Below are positions 1 to 8,748 of a stretch of 64,000 nucleotides of DNA, piece after piece. This stretch comes from Halomonas sp. H10-9-1. Lineage in GTDB: Bacteria > Pseudomonadota > Gammaproteobacteria > Pseudomonadales > Halomonadaceae. The position numbers and the translations under genes are program-made. The stretch is from contig NZ_JAMSHO010000001.1 of assembly GCF_040147005.1 (NCBI RefSeq), positions 2,852,001 to 2,916,000 on the forward strand, in the 5' to 3' direction. Under the pieces are notes generated by a model that did no database searches, had not been told where the DNA came from, and worked only from the letters and a program-made list of their open reading frames with translations. Each line of letters starts with the position of its first letter. Position 1 is the first letter of the stretch.

Positions 1-109
1 GTCACGAGCGAGGCAATCACAGTGCCACGAAAGCAGCATGCAATCGACACTGGCAAAAACACCGAAGAGCCCCCATAGTGTGCTTGTCGCAACCGCCAAC
101 TGGAGCATC

Positions 110-388
110 ATGAGCACGGCACGACAGTCCCGACCCGCGGAACTCCTGGACCCCCCGCGAAGCAGCCCTGACCTCGACGTCAGGGACTTGGAACAACGTA
201 CACGCCTCATGCGCATCGTGACCCGGCTGATCGCCGTGTCAGACCTCGGCAGCCGCGAGATCGCTCGCCGTGCCGGGCTGCCGATGCAGAAGATCAGCGA
301 CCTCCTCGCGGGGAAGCTGGAGCACCTCTCCATCGATGAGCTACGCCTCGTGCATCGCACCATCGAGCAGCAGGGGGCCACCCACTAG
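110..388 (+). CDS. HTH_37/XRE-type DNA-binding protein
   Basis: This is a 92-residue protein if it starts at the ATG at 110; an in-frame ATG at 38 would add 24 unlikely residues. The C-terminal half (about residues 45-85) reads as a helix-turn-helix with the pattern EIARRAGLPMQKISDLLAGK, as in HTH_37 proteins that are often HigA-like antitoxins. No toxin gene lies beside it in the window; one could lie just upstream of position 1. It ends 43 bases before a strong terminator, into whose T-tract an ISL3 element has inserted. A DNA-binding role is likely; the target is unknown. Confidence 0.6.
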   Translation: MSTARQSRPAELLDPPRSSPDLDVRDLEQRTRLMRIVTRLIAVSDLGSREIARRAGLPMQKISDLLAGKLEHLSIDELRLVHRTIEQQGATH

Positions 389-430
389 GCCGCCCGACCG
401 CAGCATCACGCACTGCTCCCCGAACAGCGA

Positions 431-460
431 ACGCCCTGCCCCCACGGCAGGGCGTTTTTT
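431..460 (+). terminator. Rho-independent terminator of the HTH gene
   Basis: Perfect 10-bp stem ACGCCCTGCC/GGCAGGGCGT with a 5-base loop, followed by six T. The T-tract is part of the 8-bp target site duplicated by the adjoining ISL3 insertion. Confidence 0.85.
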
Positions 461-462
461 CT

Positions 463-1791
463 GGTTCATCGCATTTTGCCGGGAAACGCGGCACGGATCT
501 TCAGGAAGAAGTACGCCGTGTCGCGGTACCCGTAGGCCATCCGCTTGATGACCTTGATTCGGTTGTTCATACCTTCCAGCACGCTGGTGTTTAGCCGGTG
601 GCGAGCACTGGATACGATGCCATCCAAGTAGGGCTCCAGCTTCTTGGTGAAGCGCACCAAGGCGTCGATACCGCTGCTCAACGCCATACCGGCCCACTCT
701 TGCCAACCGCTGCGTGCCGTCGCCTCGTCCTCGGCAAACCACAGTGTCTTGAGCTGGTCTTTGAGCAGATACACCTTGGTCAGTGAGGCATTGGCGGCCA
801 GCAGTTCCTCCAGCTTCACCGCTTGCTCAGGCTTGAGGTTGTCTTGATTGCGCAGCAGCAGCCAGCGGCTGCCCTTGATCACCTTGCGGGCCGCCTTGTC
901 GTCGCGCAGCTGATTGGCCTGATCGACGCGCACCCGGTCCATCACTTCACGCCCGTACTTGGCCACGACATGGAAGCGGTCGTAGACCACCTCGGCGTTA
1001 GGGCACTGGTCCTTCACTTCGAGATCGAAAGACGCGTTCATGTCCATGGCGACGGCCTCGATCTGCTGTCGCGCATCACCCAACCATTCGAAGAACGGGC
1101 GGATCGCCTCCCGGGAGCGACCTTCGCCGATCCACACCACCTGCTGGGTGTCGGCACACGCAATCACCGTGGCGTAGCGGTGCCCCTTGTGGAGGGCGAA
1201 CTCGTCCATCATCAGGCGACGCAGCCGCGTCGGGTCCGGCGCCGGCAGGTCACGCTGTAGGCGCTGCTTATCGATGGCCTTGACGGTATGCCAGTGCAGG
1301 CCGACCAAGTCGGCGACATGCCGGATCGGCAGCAACTCGACCAGACGCTCCACCCACTGGCGCAGCGTGGTGGTCACCGGTGAACGACCCGGCAACCAGT
1401 CAATGCGCTCGCGTGTCGGGCCGCAGACGGGGCAGCGCAGGCGACGTACCGGCACCTCCAGCTCCACCCGGTAGATCAGCAACGGCGCCTCTCGGACGCG
1501 ACGGTGATGCACGTCATGGACGAGAAAGCAGGCATGGTCACAGCCGCTGCAGACTGGCGGGATCAGGTCATCAGGCGCCAACTGGAGCCGTAGTGTTTGC
1601 TCATCCAGGAATTCGTGATGGGCGACGGTGAAACCTTTCCAGAACAGGCAGAGCGGGGTAGCATCCATGGCAACGGCGGTATCCGTAGGCTGGGGTTTGT
1701 GGTGAACATCAGTTTACTCGGATTTACCGCCGTTTCTCTATCCCGCCTCTGCCTAAGGTTGCTTCGCTTTCACGCCAGTCTGCGAAGAACC
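463..1791 (-). mobile_element. ISL3-family insertion sequence, copy 1 (1329 bp)
   Basis: The ends were defined by comparison with the copy at 47718-49046. Sequence similarity stops at GGTTC...GAACC, giving terminal inverted repeats that begin GGTTCATCGCA and GGTTCTTCGCA. The 8-bp direct repeat TTTTTTCT flanks it at 455-462 and 1792-1799, the usual ISL3 duplication size. It holds one transposase gene on the minus strand. The two copies encode identical proteins and look identical in the DNA, so transposition was recent. Confidence 0.95.
466..1668 (-). CDS. ISL3-family transposase
   Basis: A 400-residue DDE transposase of the usual ISL3 length. The N-terminus carries a zinc-ribbon-like cysteine set (CSGCDHAC and CPVCG) for DNA recognition. 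The catalytic part shows MDEFALHKGH, then AMDMNASF and DRFHVV, and finally the glutamate in LEGMNNRIK. The stop codon lies 3 bp inside the right terminal repeat. It is intact and identical in protein sequence to the copy at 47841-49043, so it is probably functional. Confidence 0.97.
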   Translation of the reverse strand: MDATPLCLFWKGFTVAHHEFLDEQTLRLQLAPDDLIPPVCSGCDHACFLVHDVHHRRVREAPLLIYRVELEVPVRRLRCPVCGPTRERIDWLPGRSPVTTTLRQWVERLVELLPIRHVADLVGLHWHTVKAIDKQRLQRDLPAPDPTRLRRLMMDEFALHKGHRYATVIACADTQQVVWIGEGRSREAIRPFFEWLGDARQQIEAVAMDMNASFDLEVKDQCPNAEVVYDRFHVVAKYGREVMDRVRVDQANQLRDDKAARKVIKGSRWLLLRNQDNLKPEQAVKLEELLAANASLTKVYLLKDQLKTLWFAEDEATARSGWQEWAGMALSSGIDALVRFTKKLEPYLDGIVSSARHRLNTSVLEGMNNRIKVIKRMAYGYRDTAYFFLKIRAAFPGKMR

Positions 1792-1882
1792 TTTTTTCTG
1801 TCCTGTCGGACGCCGCATAAATCCTGAGTTTTCATTGGCTTGCGCAGCATTACGCCAACATTAAGACCTTGCTAACAAAATC

Positions 1883-1896
1883 TTGATCCGCATCAA
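1883..1896. promoter_or_regulatory. FNR/Anr box upstream of ttrBCA
   Basis: TTGATCCGCATCAA is a perfect match to the FNR/Anr consensus TTGAT-N4-ATCAA. It lies 95 bp upstream of the ttrB start codon, in a 190-bp gap with no other gene. This predicts activation of the tetrathionate reductase operon under oxygen limitation. The transcription start cannot be fixed by eye, so I cannot say which activation class it would be. Confidence 0.8.
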
Positions 1897-1990
1897 GCCT
1901 ATATACCTTGGTCGCAGGTAGCCTCCCGGTATCAGATTTACCCCTTGAATGCGCGGAAGACCCCGCCACACCCAGGCCACCGGAGGCGCC

Positions 1991-2767
1991 ATGGACCCCA
2001 TTCGCCGCACCCTTCTCGGCCAGCTGGCCCGCCTCAGTGCGGGTGCCGCCCTGATACCGCTCTCCAGCGTTGCCAGCGCCGGCATCAACCAGCAGCCACC
2101 CCGTCGAGAAGGCGATCCCAGCAAGCGCTACGGCATGCTCATCGACCTGCGCCAGTGCATCGGCTGCCAGGCCTGCACCGTGTCGTGCCATATCGAGAAC
2201 GCCGCCCCGCTGGGCAGCTTCCGCACCACCGTCTCCCAGTACGAGGTAGAGCACCAGGAGACCGGTGAGGTCGCCACCTTCATGCTGCCGCGCCTGTGCA
2301 ACCACTGCGAGAACCCGCCCTGCGTGCCGGTCTGCCCGGTGGAGGCCACCTTCCAGCGCCAGGACGGCATCGTGGTGGTCGACAGCGACCGCTGCGTGGG
2401 CTGCGCCTACTGCGTCAACGCCTGCCCCTACGATGCCCGCTTCATCAACGAGCGCACCCAGACCGCCGACAAGTGCACCTTCTGCGCCCACCGCCTGGAG
2501 GCGGGCCTGCTGCCGGCCTGTGTGGAGAGCTGCGTGGGCGGCGCGCGGATCATCGGCGACATGCGTGATCCGGAGAGCCAGATCAGCCGCATGATCGCCG
2601 AGCACCGCGACGAGCTGATGGTGCTGCAGCCGGAGAAGAACACCCTGCCCCAGGTCTTCTACCTCGGCATGGACGAGCGCTTCGTGACTCGCCCGGACGC
2701 CGAGCCGGTCGCCCTGGAAGTCCTCGATCCCCACGGCCAGGAGATGGGCTATGAATTCCGCCATTGA
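1991..2767 (+). CDS. ttrB: Tetrathionate reductase iron-sulfur subunit TtrB
   Basis: TtrB passes electrons from the membrane quinol oxidase TtrC to the catalytic TtrA on the periplasmic side. The protein starts with a Tat-like signal (RRTLLGQLARL) and carries four cysteine clusters for [4Fe-4S] centres: CIGCQACTVSC, CNHCENPPCVPVC, CVGCAYCVNAC and CTFC...CVESC. It closely resembles Salmonella TtrB over its length. The start at 1991 (258 aa) has GGAGG five bases upstream; a longer reading from 1949 lacks such a site. It is first in the operon and overlaps ttrC by 17 bp. Confidence 0.93.
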   Translation: MDPIRRTLLGQLARLSAGAALIPLSSVASAGINQQPPRREGDPSKRYGMLIDLRQCIGCQACTVSCHIENAAPLGSFRTTVSQYEVEHQETGEVATFMLPRLCNHCENPPCVPVCPVEATFQRQDGIVVVDSDRCVGCAYCVNACPYDARFINERTQTADKCTFCAHRLEAGLLPACVESCVGGARIIGDMRDPESQISRMIAEHRDELMVLQPEKNTLPQVFYLGMDERFVTRPDAEPVALEVLDPHGQEMGYEFRH

Positions 2768-3959
2768 GCTGCTCGCCCCGCGCTACGACATCGCCTGGTA
2801 CCCCTGGGCGGTGCAGTACTTCTTCATGATCGCGCTCTCCTACGCCACCCTGTGGCTGGCCGCCCCGGCGCTGGTGTTCGGCAGGAAAGCCTGGCTGCCC
2901 ACCGCACGCCTGGCGCTGCTCGCCTGCCTGACCACCACCCTGGTGGCACCGGTGGCTCTGCTCGCCGACCTGCATCAGCCGCTGCGCTTCTGGCACTTCT
3001 ATGCCTTTGCCAACAGCCACTCCTGGATGTCCGTCGGCAGCCTGATACTGCCCCTCTACGTGGTGGGCGTGATCGTGCTGGCCTGGCTCGCCTGGCGTCC
3101 GGCGCTGCAGGCCCATCGCCAGGCCCCCGGGCTCAAGGGCTTCGTCGCCCACTGGCTGTCCTTCGGCTCCGCCACCACCCCGCGCGCCCTGGTGGTGCTG
3201 GTGGGTCTGGGGACCCTCGCCCTCTCCACCGGCATCATGCTCTATACCGGCGCCGAGGTGGCCATCGTCAAGGCCCGCCCGCTGTGGCACACGGTGTGGC
3301 TGCCGCCGATGTTCGTGGCCACCGGCTTCATCGCCGCTACCGGCCTGATCCTGGTGCTCAACCGCGTGGCCGGTGAGCGCAGCACCACAGTCAGTCGGCA
3401 GATGCTCAAGGTGATGCTGGGGGCCTGCCTGGTGGCCGGACTCGTCGCCGGCAGCTGGTTCCTCGACGGCATCAACGCCAACGTCGGCTCCGTGGCCGCG
3501 GCAATGGAATCCGTGCGCGACAGCGCCGAGTGGCGCAGCACCGCCCTGTGGGGTGGCCTCACCGGCCTGGTCCTGTTCGGCGCCGTGCTCTACCTGCTCA
3601 CTCGCCCCGCTTCACGCCGCCCGGCACTCTACGCCTGGGCCTGGGTGCTCGGCCTGGTGGCCTTGCACGTCGGCTGGATGTTCCGCTGGGTGGTGCTGAT
3701 GGACGTGCAGACCGTGGCCCGCCACAGCGCCGGCTTCCACCACTACGGCATCCCCGCCGGCTCGTCCGGCATCCTCGGCATCGTCGGTACCTTCGGCCTG
3801 TGGCTCGCCGCCATCCTGCTGGTCGACCTCTGCATGCCCTGGCGCCAGGCCCGCCAGGGCGGCAGCGCCGCCGATCTTTCACCTGCCCCCCACGCCCCAA
3901 CACCCCCCGACGCCCAGCGCGCTGCGGAAACCACCGAAGGAGCCCCCAGCCATGGCTAA
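2751..3959 (+). CDS. ttrC: Tetrathionate reductase membrane subunit TtrC (NrfD-like)
   Basis: A 402-residue NrfD-family integral membrane protein with about nine hydrophobic spans between residues 20 and 365. It should oxidise quinol and anchor the TtrAB complex. The C-terminal 35 residues are hydrophilic and rich in alanine and proline. Its ATG overlaps the end of ttrB by 17 bp and its stop overlaps the ttrA start by 8 bp, so the three are translated as one unit. The call rests mainly on the position between clear ttrB and ttrA genes and on the membrane pattern. Confidence 0.9.
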   Translation: MNSAIELLAPRYDIAWYPWAVQYFFMIALSYATLWLAAPALVFGRKAWLPTARLALLACLTTTLVAPVALLADLHQPLRFWHFYAFANSHSWMSVGSLILPLYVVGVIVLAWLAWRPALQAHRQAPGLKGFVAHWLSFGSATTPRALVVLVGLGTLALSTGIMLYTGAEVAIVKARPLWHTVWLPPMFVATGFIAATGLILVLNRVAGERSTTVSRQMLKVMLGACLVAGLVAGSWFLDGINANVGSVAAAMESVRDSAEWRSTALWGGLTGLVLFGAVLYLLTRPASRRPALYAWAWVLGLVALHVGWMFRWVVLMDVQTVARHSAGFHHYGIPAGSSGILGIVGTFGLWLAAILLVDLCMPWRQARQGGSAADLSPAPHAPTPPDAQRAAETTEGAPSHG

Positions 3960-6900
3960 ATCTCCCGTCGACTCCTCACGCCGCCGCTTCATGAAGGGTG
4001 CCGTCGCCGCCGGCGGTGCGGCCACCTTCGCCGCCGGCTACTCCGACCCGCTGCTCAAGATGGCCAAGGGTGTCACCGGTAGCGCCGGCGAGAAGCCCGC
4101 GCACCGCATCCACGGCAATTCCCTGGCACCGGAGTACAGCATCGACCCCGAGAGCGGCAAGCTCTCCCTCAACCCCGACCAGCGCGTGGCCTTCACCGTC
4201 TGCTACGGCTGCACCACCAAGTGCGGCGTGCGGGTGCGCGTCGACAACGCCACCGACCAGGTGCTGCGCGTCTCCGGCAACCCCTACAACCCGCTCTCCT
4301 CCGACGAGCACCTGCCCATGCGCACCCCGGTGGTCGAGGCCCTGCGCGGGCTGAGCGCCTATGGCGACCAGGGCCAGCAGAACCGCTCCACCGCCTGCGC
4401 CCGCGGCAACGCCATGATGGCGCAGATCGACAGCCCCTTCCGCGTCACCCACTGCCTCAAGCGGGTCGGCGGGCGCGGCAGCCGTGAGTGGGAGAAGGTG
4501 TCCTTCGAGCAGTTGATCGAGGAGATCTGCGAGGGTGGCGACCTGTTCGGCGAGGGCGCAGTGGACGGCCTGTGCGCCATCCATGACCACGACACCCTGA
4601 TCGATCCGGAGAACCCCGAGTACGGCCCGAAGGCCAACCAGTTGATGGTGATGGAGGCCACCGACTACGGCCGCTCCGCGCTGCTCAAGCGCTTCACCAT
4701 GAACGCCTTCGCCACCCGCAACTACGGCCACCACGGCTCCTATTGCGGTCTCGCCTATCGCATGGGCTCAGGCGCGGTGATGGACGACCTGGCCAAGAAT
4801 GCCCATACCAAGCCGGATATCCAGAATGCCCGCTTCATCCTCTATGTGGGCACCGCTCCCAGCCAGGCCGGCAACCCCTTCAAGCGCCAGGGGCGCCTGA
4901 TTGCCCAGGCGCGCGCCGAGGGCAGCCTGGAGTACGTGGTGGTCGACCCCGGCCTCAACGCCTCGGCCTCCCATGCCGCCGACCACAACCGCTGGGTGCC
5001 GATCCGCCCGGGCAGCGACAGCGCCCTGGCCATGGCCATGATCCAGTGGCTGCTCGACCACGAGGGCTACGCCAAGGCCTTCCTCGAGCTGCCCGGCCAG
5101 CCCGCCGCGGACGCCGCCAATGAAGCGACCCACACCAACGCCACCCACCTGGTGATCACGGACCCGCAGCACCCGCGTCGCGGCCGCTTCCTGCGCGCCA
5201 GCGACCTGGGCCTGGCCGAGGCCGGCAGCACTGCCGACGTGCCCATGGTGGTGGCCGACGGCGAGCTTACCAAGAGCACCGACGTCATGGCCGCCGAGCT
5301 CTTCGTCGACCGCGAGGTCGAACTCGCCGGCTCATCGGCAGGGCCTGGCCAGAGCGTACGGGTGAAGAGCAGCATGCTGCTGCTGCGCGAGGCCGCCAAC
5401 GAGTACCCCCTGGCCGAATATGCCGAGCACTGCGGCATCCCCGCGGCCACCATCGTCGACCTGGCAAGCCGCTTCGCCCGCCACGGTCGTCGCGCGGTGG
5501 CCAACTCCCATGGCGGCATGATGTCGGGCAACGGCTTCTACGCCGCCTTCGGCATGCAGATGCTCAACGTGCTGGCCGGCAACCACAACCGCAAGGGCGG
5601 CAGTGCCGTCGGCGGCGGCCAGTTCAACGGCGTGGGCGAAGGCCCCCGCTATGACCTGGCCAACTTCCCCGGCAAGCGCGGCCCCCAGGGCGTGTTCCTC
5701 TCCCGCTCGCGCTTCCCCTACGAGAAGTCCTCCGAGTACCGGCGCAAGGTGGCCGCCGGCGAGCCCCCCTACCCGGCCCGCGCGCCCTGGCGTTCACTGG
5801 CACCGCCCACCCTCACCGAACACCTGCCCTCGGCGCTGGACGGCTACCCCTACCCGATCAAGGCGTTGATCGGCTGCATGGCCAACCCCATCTATGGCCA
5901 GGCGGGCCTCGAGACGCTGATCGCCGAGAAGATCAAGGATCCCAGGCGCCTGGGGCTGTTCGTGGCCATCGACGGTTTCCTCAACGAGACCAACCGCTAC
6001 GCCGACTACATCGTGCCGGACTCGGTGATGTATGAGGTGTGGGGCTTCACCGGCGCCTGGAAGGGCAACCTGGGCAAGATGACCACCGCCTGCTGGCCGG
6101 TGGTGGAGCCGCGTCAACAGAAGACCGCGGAAGGTGAACCGGTCTCCATGGAGAGCTTCTTCATCGCCACCGCCAAGCGCCTGGGCCTGGCCGGCTTCGG
6201 CGAGGGCGCGATCCCCGACGCCGAGGGCAACCTCCACCCGCTCAACCGTGCCGAGGACTTCTTCCTGCGCGCCGCCGCCAACGTGGCCATGCAGGGCGAG
6301 GCGCTGCCCGCAGCCGACGAGAACGATATCGCCCACGCCGGCCTGGCACCGCTGCTGCCAAGGCTTGCGCGCACCCTCAAGCCCGAGGAGCGCGGCCCGG
6401 TGGCCTACCTCTACGCCCGTGGCGGGCGCTTCGAGGACTTCTCGGATCACTTCAGGGGCGAGAACCTCACCCGCGCCTGGCAGCGCACCCTGTGCGTCTA
6501 CAACGAGCAGGTAGGCACCAGCATCAACACCCAGAGTGGCCAGCCCAACCGCGGCGTGCCCTGCCATGGCCTGCCGCCGCTGGCCGACGGCCGCGCCATG
6601 CGCGAGGTGTTCAGCGAGGAGGAGTGGCCGCTGCTGGCGTTCTCGTTCAAGTCCAACCTGATGAACTCCTACGCCATCGGCCTCGAGCGGCTGCGCATGA
6701 TCAAGCCCTACAACCCGGTGATGATGCACCGCCAGGACGCCGAGCGCTTCGGTATCGGCCACGGCGACACCATCCGCATCGAGAGCCCCGGCGGCAGCGT
6801 GGTCGCCCTGGCGCTGGTCGGCGAGGGGGTGATGCCCGGCGCGCTGGGTATCGAGCACGGCTACGGCCACCGCGACCTGGGGGCCACCCCCCATGTGATC

Positions 6901-7068
6901 GATGGCGAGGCCCAGCCCGACCTGGAGTGGCTGCGCGCCGGCATCAATATCAACGACCTGGGCTTCAAGGACCCGACCCGCCGCGTGGATGGCACCTGGC
7001 TGGAGCCCATCAGCGGTGCCGCCGTGCGCCAGGGCCTGCCGATCCGCGTGACCCGGCTGGAGGCCTGA
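3952..7068 (+). CDS. ttrA: Tetrathionate reductase catalytic subunit TtrA (molybdopterin)
   Basis: A 1038-residue bis-MGD enzyme that reduces tetrathionate to thiosulfate in the periplasm. It opens with a twin-arginine signal (SSRRRFMKGAVAAGG). A [4Fe-4S] motif follows near residues 84-95 (CYGCTTKCGVRV), with a fourth cysteine in STACARGN. Molybdopterin oxidoreductase and MopB-binding regions fill the rest, including a C-terminal NPVMMHRQDAERFGI segment. Length matches Salmonella TtrA (about 1020 aa). It is last in ttrBCA and is followed by two terminators. The ttrSR two-component genes that flank the operon in Salmonella are absent here. Thiosulfate or other sulfur and selenium oxyanions as extra substrates cannot be excluded. 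Confidence 0.93.
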   Translation: MAKSPVDSSRRRFMKGAVAAGGAATFAAGYSDPLLKMAKGVTGSAGEKPAHRIHGNSLAPEYSIDPESGKLSLNPDQRVAFTVCYGCTTKCGVRVRVDNATDQVLRVSGNPYNPLSSDEHLPMRTPVVEALRGLSAYGDQGQQNRSTACARGNAMMAQIDSPFRVTHCLKRVGGRGSREWEKVSFEQLIEEICEGGDLFGEGAVDGLCAIHDHDTLIDPENPEYGPKANQLMVMEATDYGRSALLKRFTMNAFATRNYGHHGSYCGLAYRMGSGAVMDDLAKNAHTKPDIQNARFILYVGTAPSQAGNPFKRQGRLIAQARAEGSLEYVVVDPGLNASASHAADHNRWVPIRPGSDSALAMAMIQWLLDHEGYAKAFLELPGQPAADAANEATHTNATHLVITDPQHPRRGRFLRASDLGLAEAGSTADVPMVVADGELTKSTDVMAAELFVDREVELAGSSAGPGQSVRVKSSMLLLREAANEYPLAEYAEHCGIPAATIVDLASRFARHGRRAVANSHGGMMSGNGFYAAFGMQMLNVLAGNHNRKGGSAVGGGQFNGVGEGPRYDLANFPGKRGPQGVFLSRSRFPYEKSSEYRRKVAAGEPPYPARAPWRSLAPPTLTEHLPSALDGYPYPIKALIGCMANPIYGQAGLETLIAEKIKDPRRLGLFVAIDGFLNETNRYADYIVPDSVMYEVWGFTGAWKGNLGKMTTACWPVVEPRQQKTAEGEPVSMESFFIATAKRLGLAGFGEGAIPDAEGNLHPLNRAEDFFLRAAANVAMQGEALPAADENDIAHAGLAPLLPRLARTLKPEERGPVAYLYARGGRFEDFSDHFRGENLTRAWQRTLCVYNEQVGTSINTQSGQPNRGVPCHGLPPLADGRAMREVFSEEEWPLLAFSFKSNLMNSYAIGLERLRMIKPYNPVMMHRQDAERFGIGHGDTIRIESPGGSVVALALVGEGVMPGALGIEHGYGHRDLGATPHVIDGEAQPDLEWLRAGININDLGFKDPTRRVDGTWLEPISGAAVRQGLPIRVTRLEA

Positions 7069-7074
7069 AGGGCG

Positions 7075-7103
7075 GTGCGTCGCCCTCCGGGGCGACGCAC
7101 TTT
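7075..7103 (+). terminator. Terminator after ttrA
   Basis: Perfect 11-bp stem GTGCGTCGCCC/GGGCGACGCAC with the tetraloop TCCG, followed by only three T. It starts six bases after the ttrA stop codon. Confidence 0.65.
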
Positions 7104-7152
7104 CCCTGCAGACCGACCCGACGCCCGGACTATCCGATCCGGGCTATCCAAT

Positions 7153-7186
7153 CCGGGCTTCCGATATCGGAAGCCCGGGTGTTTTT
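7153..7186 (+). terminator. Second strong terminator before the ABC transporter
   Basis: A 26-bp perfect palindrome (CCGGGCTTCCGAT and its complement) followed by TGTTTTT. With the hairpin at 7075 it isolates ttrBCA from the downstream transporter operon. Confidence 0.8.
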
Positions 7187-7226
7187 GGGTATCATGCGTG
7201 CTCCTATCTCCCGCAAGGATCACCCC

Positions 7227-8093
7227 ATGCTTCGATGCCTGTCTCACGCGTTGGCGGCAGCGCTACCGCTGCTGCTCGCCTCCTCGCTCGCCGCTGCCAG
7301 TCCCTTCGTGTTTACCGCCATCCCCGACGAGGACGAGACACGCCTGCAGGAGCGCTTCCAGAAGGTCGCCGACTACCTCGCGGAGGAGCTCGAGGTCGAG
7401 GTGCGCTTCGTGCCGGTGAAATCCTACGCCGCGGCGGTCACCGCCTTTCGCAACGACCAGGTGCAGCTGGCCTGGTTCGGCGGCCTCTCCGGCGTGCAGG
7501 CCCGCGAGCGCGTGCCCGGCTCCCGGGCCCTGGCCCAGGGCGTCGAGGACGCCGAGTTCCGGACCTACTTCATCGCCCACGCAAGCACCGGCCTGGAAGA
7601 GGGCGCAGGGCTCGTCGAGGCCATGCGCGACATGACCTTCACCTTCGGCTCCAAGGGTTCCACCTCCGGACGCCTGATGCCCGAGCACTACCTGCGCGAG
7701 GCCTTCGGCGAAGCGCCGGAAGAGGTCTTCTCGCGAGTCGGCTTCAGCGGCAACCACAGCCGCACCGCCTCGCTGGTCGCCTCCGGGGCCTACCAGCTCG
7801 GAGCCCTCAACTACACCGTATGGGAAAACGAGCTCGCGGCCGGCAACCTCGACGCCGACAGCGTCAAGGTGGTCTGGCAGACCCCGACCTACCCCGACTA
7901 CCAGTGGACCATCCGCGGCGATGTCGACGAGCGCTTCGGCGAAGGCTTTGCCGACCGCGTCCAGCAGGCGCTGCTCGACATGGATGCCTCCGAGCTGCTC
8001 GAGAGCTTCCCGCGCTCCGGATTTATCCCGGTGGACAACGCCGACTACGAGATCATCCGCCAGGTCGGCCAGCAACTCGACATCCTCGACTGA
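7227..8093 (+). CDS. PhnD-like periplasmic binding protein, putative selenate/phosphonate ABC transporter
   Basis: A 288-residue secreted protein with a signal peptide (residues 1-22, ending at SLAAASP). The fold-family signature of PhnD-type oxyanion binders is clear. The segment FTAIPDEDETRLQERF and the SKGSTSGRLMPE loop recall the subgroup annotated as putative selenate ABC transporter binding proteins; phosphonate or phosphite remain possible. The start at 7227 has AAGGA eight bases upstream; the open frame runs far upstream only because it shadows ttrA. It overlaps the next gene by one base (TGATG), forming a three-gene operon with the ATPase and permease. Confidence 0.8.
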   Translation: MLRCLSHALAAALPLLLASSLAAASPFVFTAIPDEDETRLQERFQKVADYLAEELEVEVRFVPVKSYAAAVTAFRNDQVQLAWFGGLSGVQARERVPGSRALAQGVEDAEFRTYFIAHASTGLEEGAGLVEAMRDMTFTFGSKGSTSGRLMPEHYLREAFGEAPEEVFSRVGFSGNHSRTASLVASGAYQLGALNYTVWENELAAGNLDADSVKVVWQTPTYPDYQWTIRGDVDERFGEGFADRVQQALLDMDASELLESFPRSGFIPVDNADYEIIRQVGQQLDILD

Positions 8094-8746
8094 TGACCGC
8101 CCTCGTCCTCACCGATGTGGTGGCCGATTACGGCGGAGCGCGCGTGATCGGCCCGCTCGACCTGACGCTGGTACCCGGCGAGCGGGTGGCCCTGGTGGGC
8201 AGGAGCGGTGCCGGCAAGTCGACGCTGCTGGGTGTCATGCAGCAGCGTTGGCGGCTTCTGGGAGCCGCCCTGATGCCCCAACAGTTGGGCCTGGTACCCT
8301 CGCTGAGCGTGTTCCACAACGTCTATATGGGCGGGCTCGCCAGGCATCCCACCTGGTACAACCTGGTCAGCCTGGCGCGTCCCTTCCGCCGCGATATCGA
8401 CGCCATCACAGCGCTGCTCGAGCCCTTCGGCATCGCCGACAAGTGCTGGACCGCGGTCGGCGAGCTGTCCGGTGGCCAGAGCCAGCGTGTCGCCGCCGCC
8501 CGGGCGATTCACCAGCGGGGCGACCTGCTGCTCGCCGACGAGCCGATCTCGGCCCTCGACGGCCCGCTTGCCGAGCGCGTACTGAGCGCCCTGGGCGAGG
8601 CCTACCCCACCGCGGTGCTGGCCATGCACGACGTGGACCTGGCCCTGCGCTTCACCGACCGGATCGTGGGCATCACCGAGGGCAGGATCTCCCTGGACGA
8701 GCCCAGCCATAGGCTTAACGCCCAGGATCTGCTGGTGCTGTACTGA
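8093..8746 (+). CDS. ABC transporter ATP-binding protein (PhnC-like)
   Basis: A 217-residue ABC ATPase. Walker A is GRSGAGKST (about residues 38-46), the signature is LSGGQSQRVAAARAI, Walker B is LLLADEP and the switch histidine is in AMHDVD. PhnC-type proteins are usually around 250 aa, so this is a compact version. It is translationally coupled to the binding protein upstream and lies 2 bp before the permease gene. It energises uptake of the oxyanion bound by the neighbour; the substrate is inferred only from that neighbour. Confidence 0.88.
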   Translation: MTALVLTDVVADYGGARVIGPLDLTLVPGERVALVGRSGAGKSTLLGVMQQRWRLLGAALMPQQLGLVPSLSVFHNVYMGGLARHPTWYNLVSLARPFRRDIDAITALLEPFGIADKCWTAVGELSGGQSQRVAAARAIHQRGDLLLADEPISALDGPLAERVLSALGEAYPTAVLAMHDVDLALRFTDRIVGITEGRISLDEPSHRLNAQDLLVLY

Positions 8747-8748
8747 GC

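Noticed and set aside
6492-7226. N-terminal extension of the periplasmic binding protein
   Set aside because: It overlaps ttrA and two terminators; the ATG at 7227 has a ribosome site and a signal peptide directly after it.
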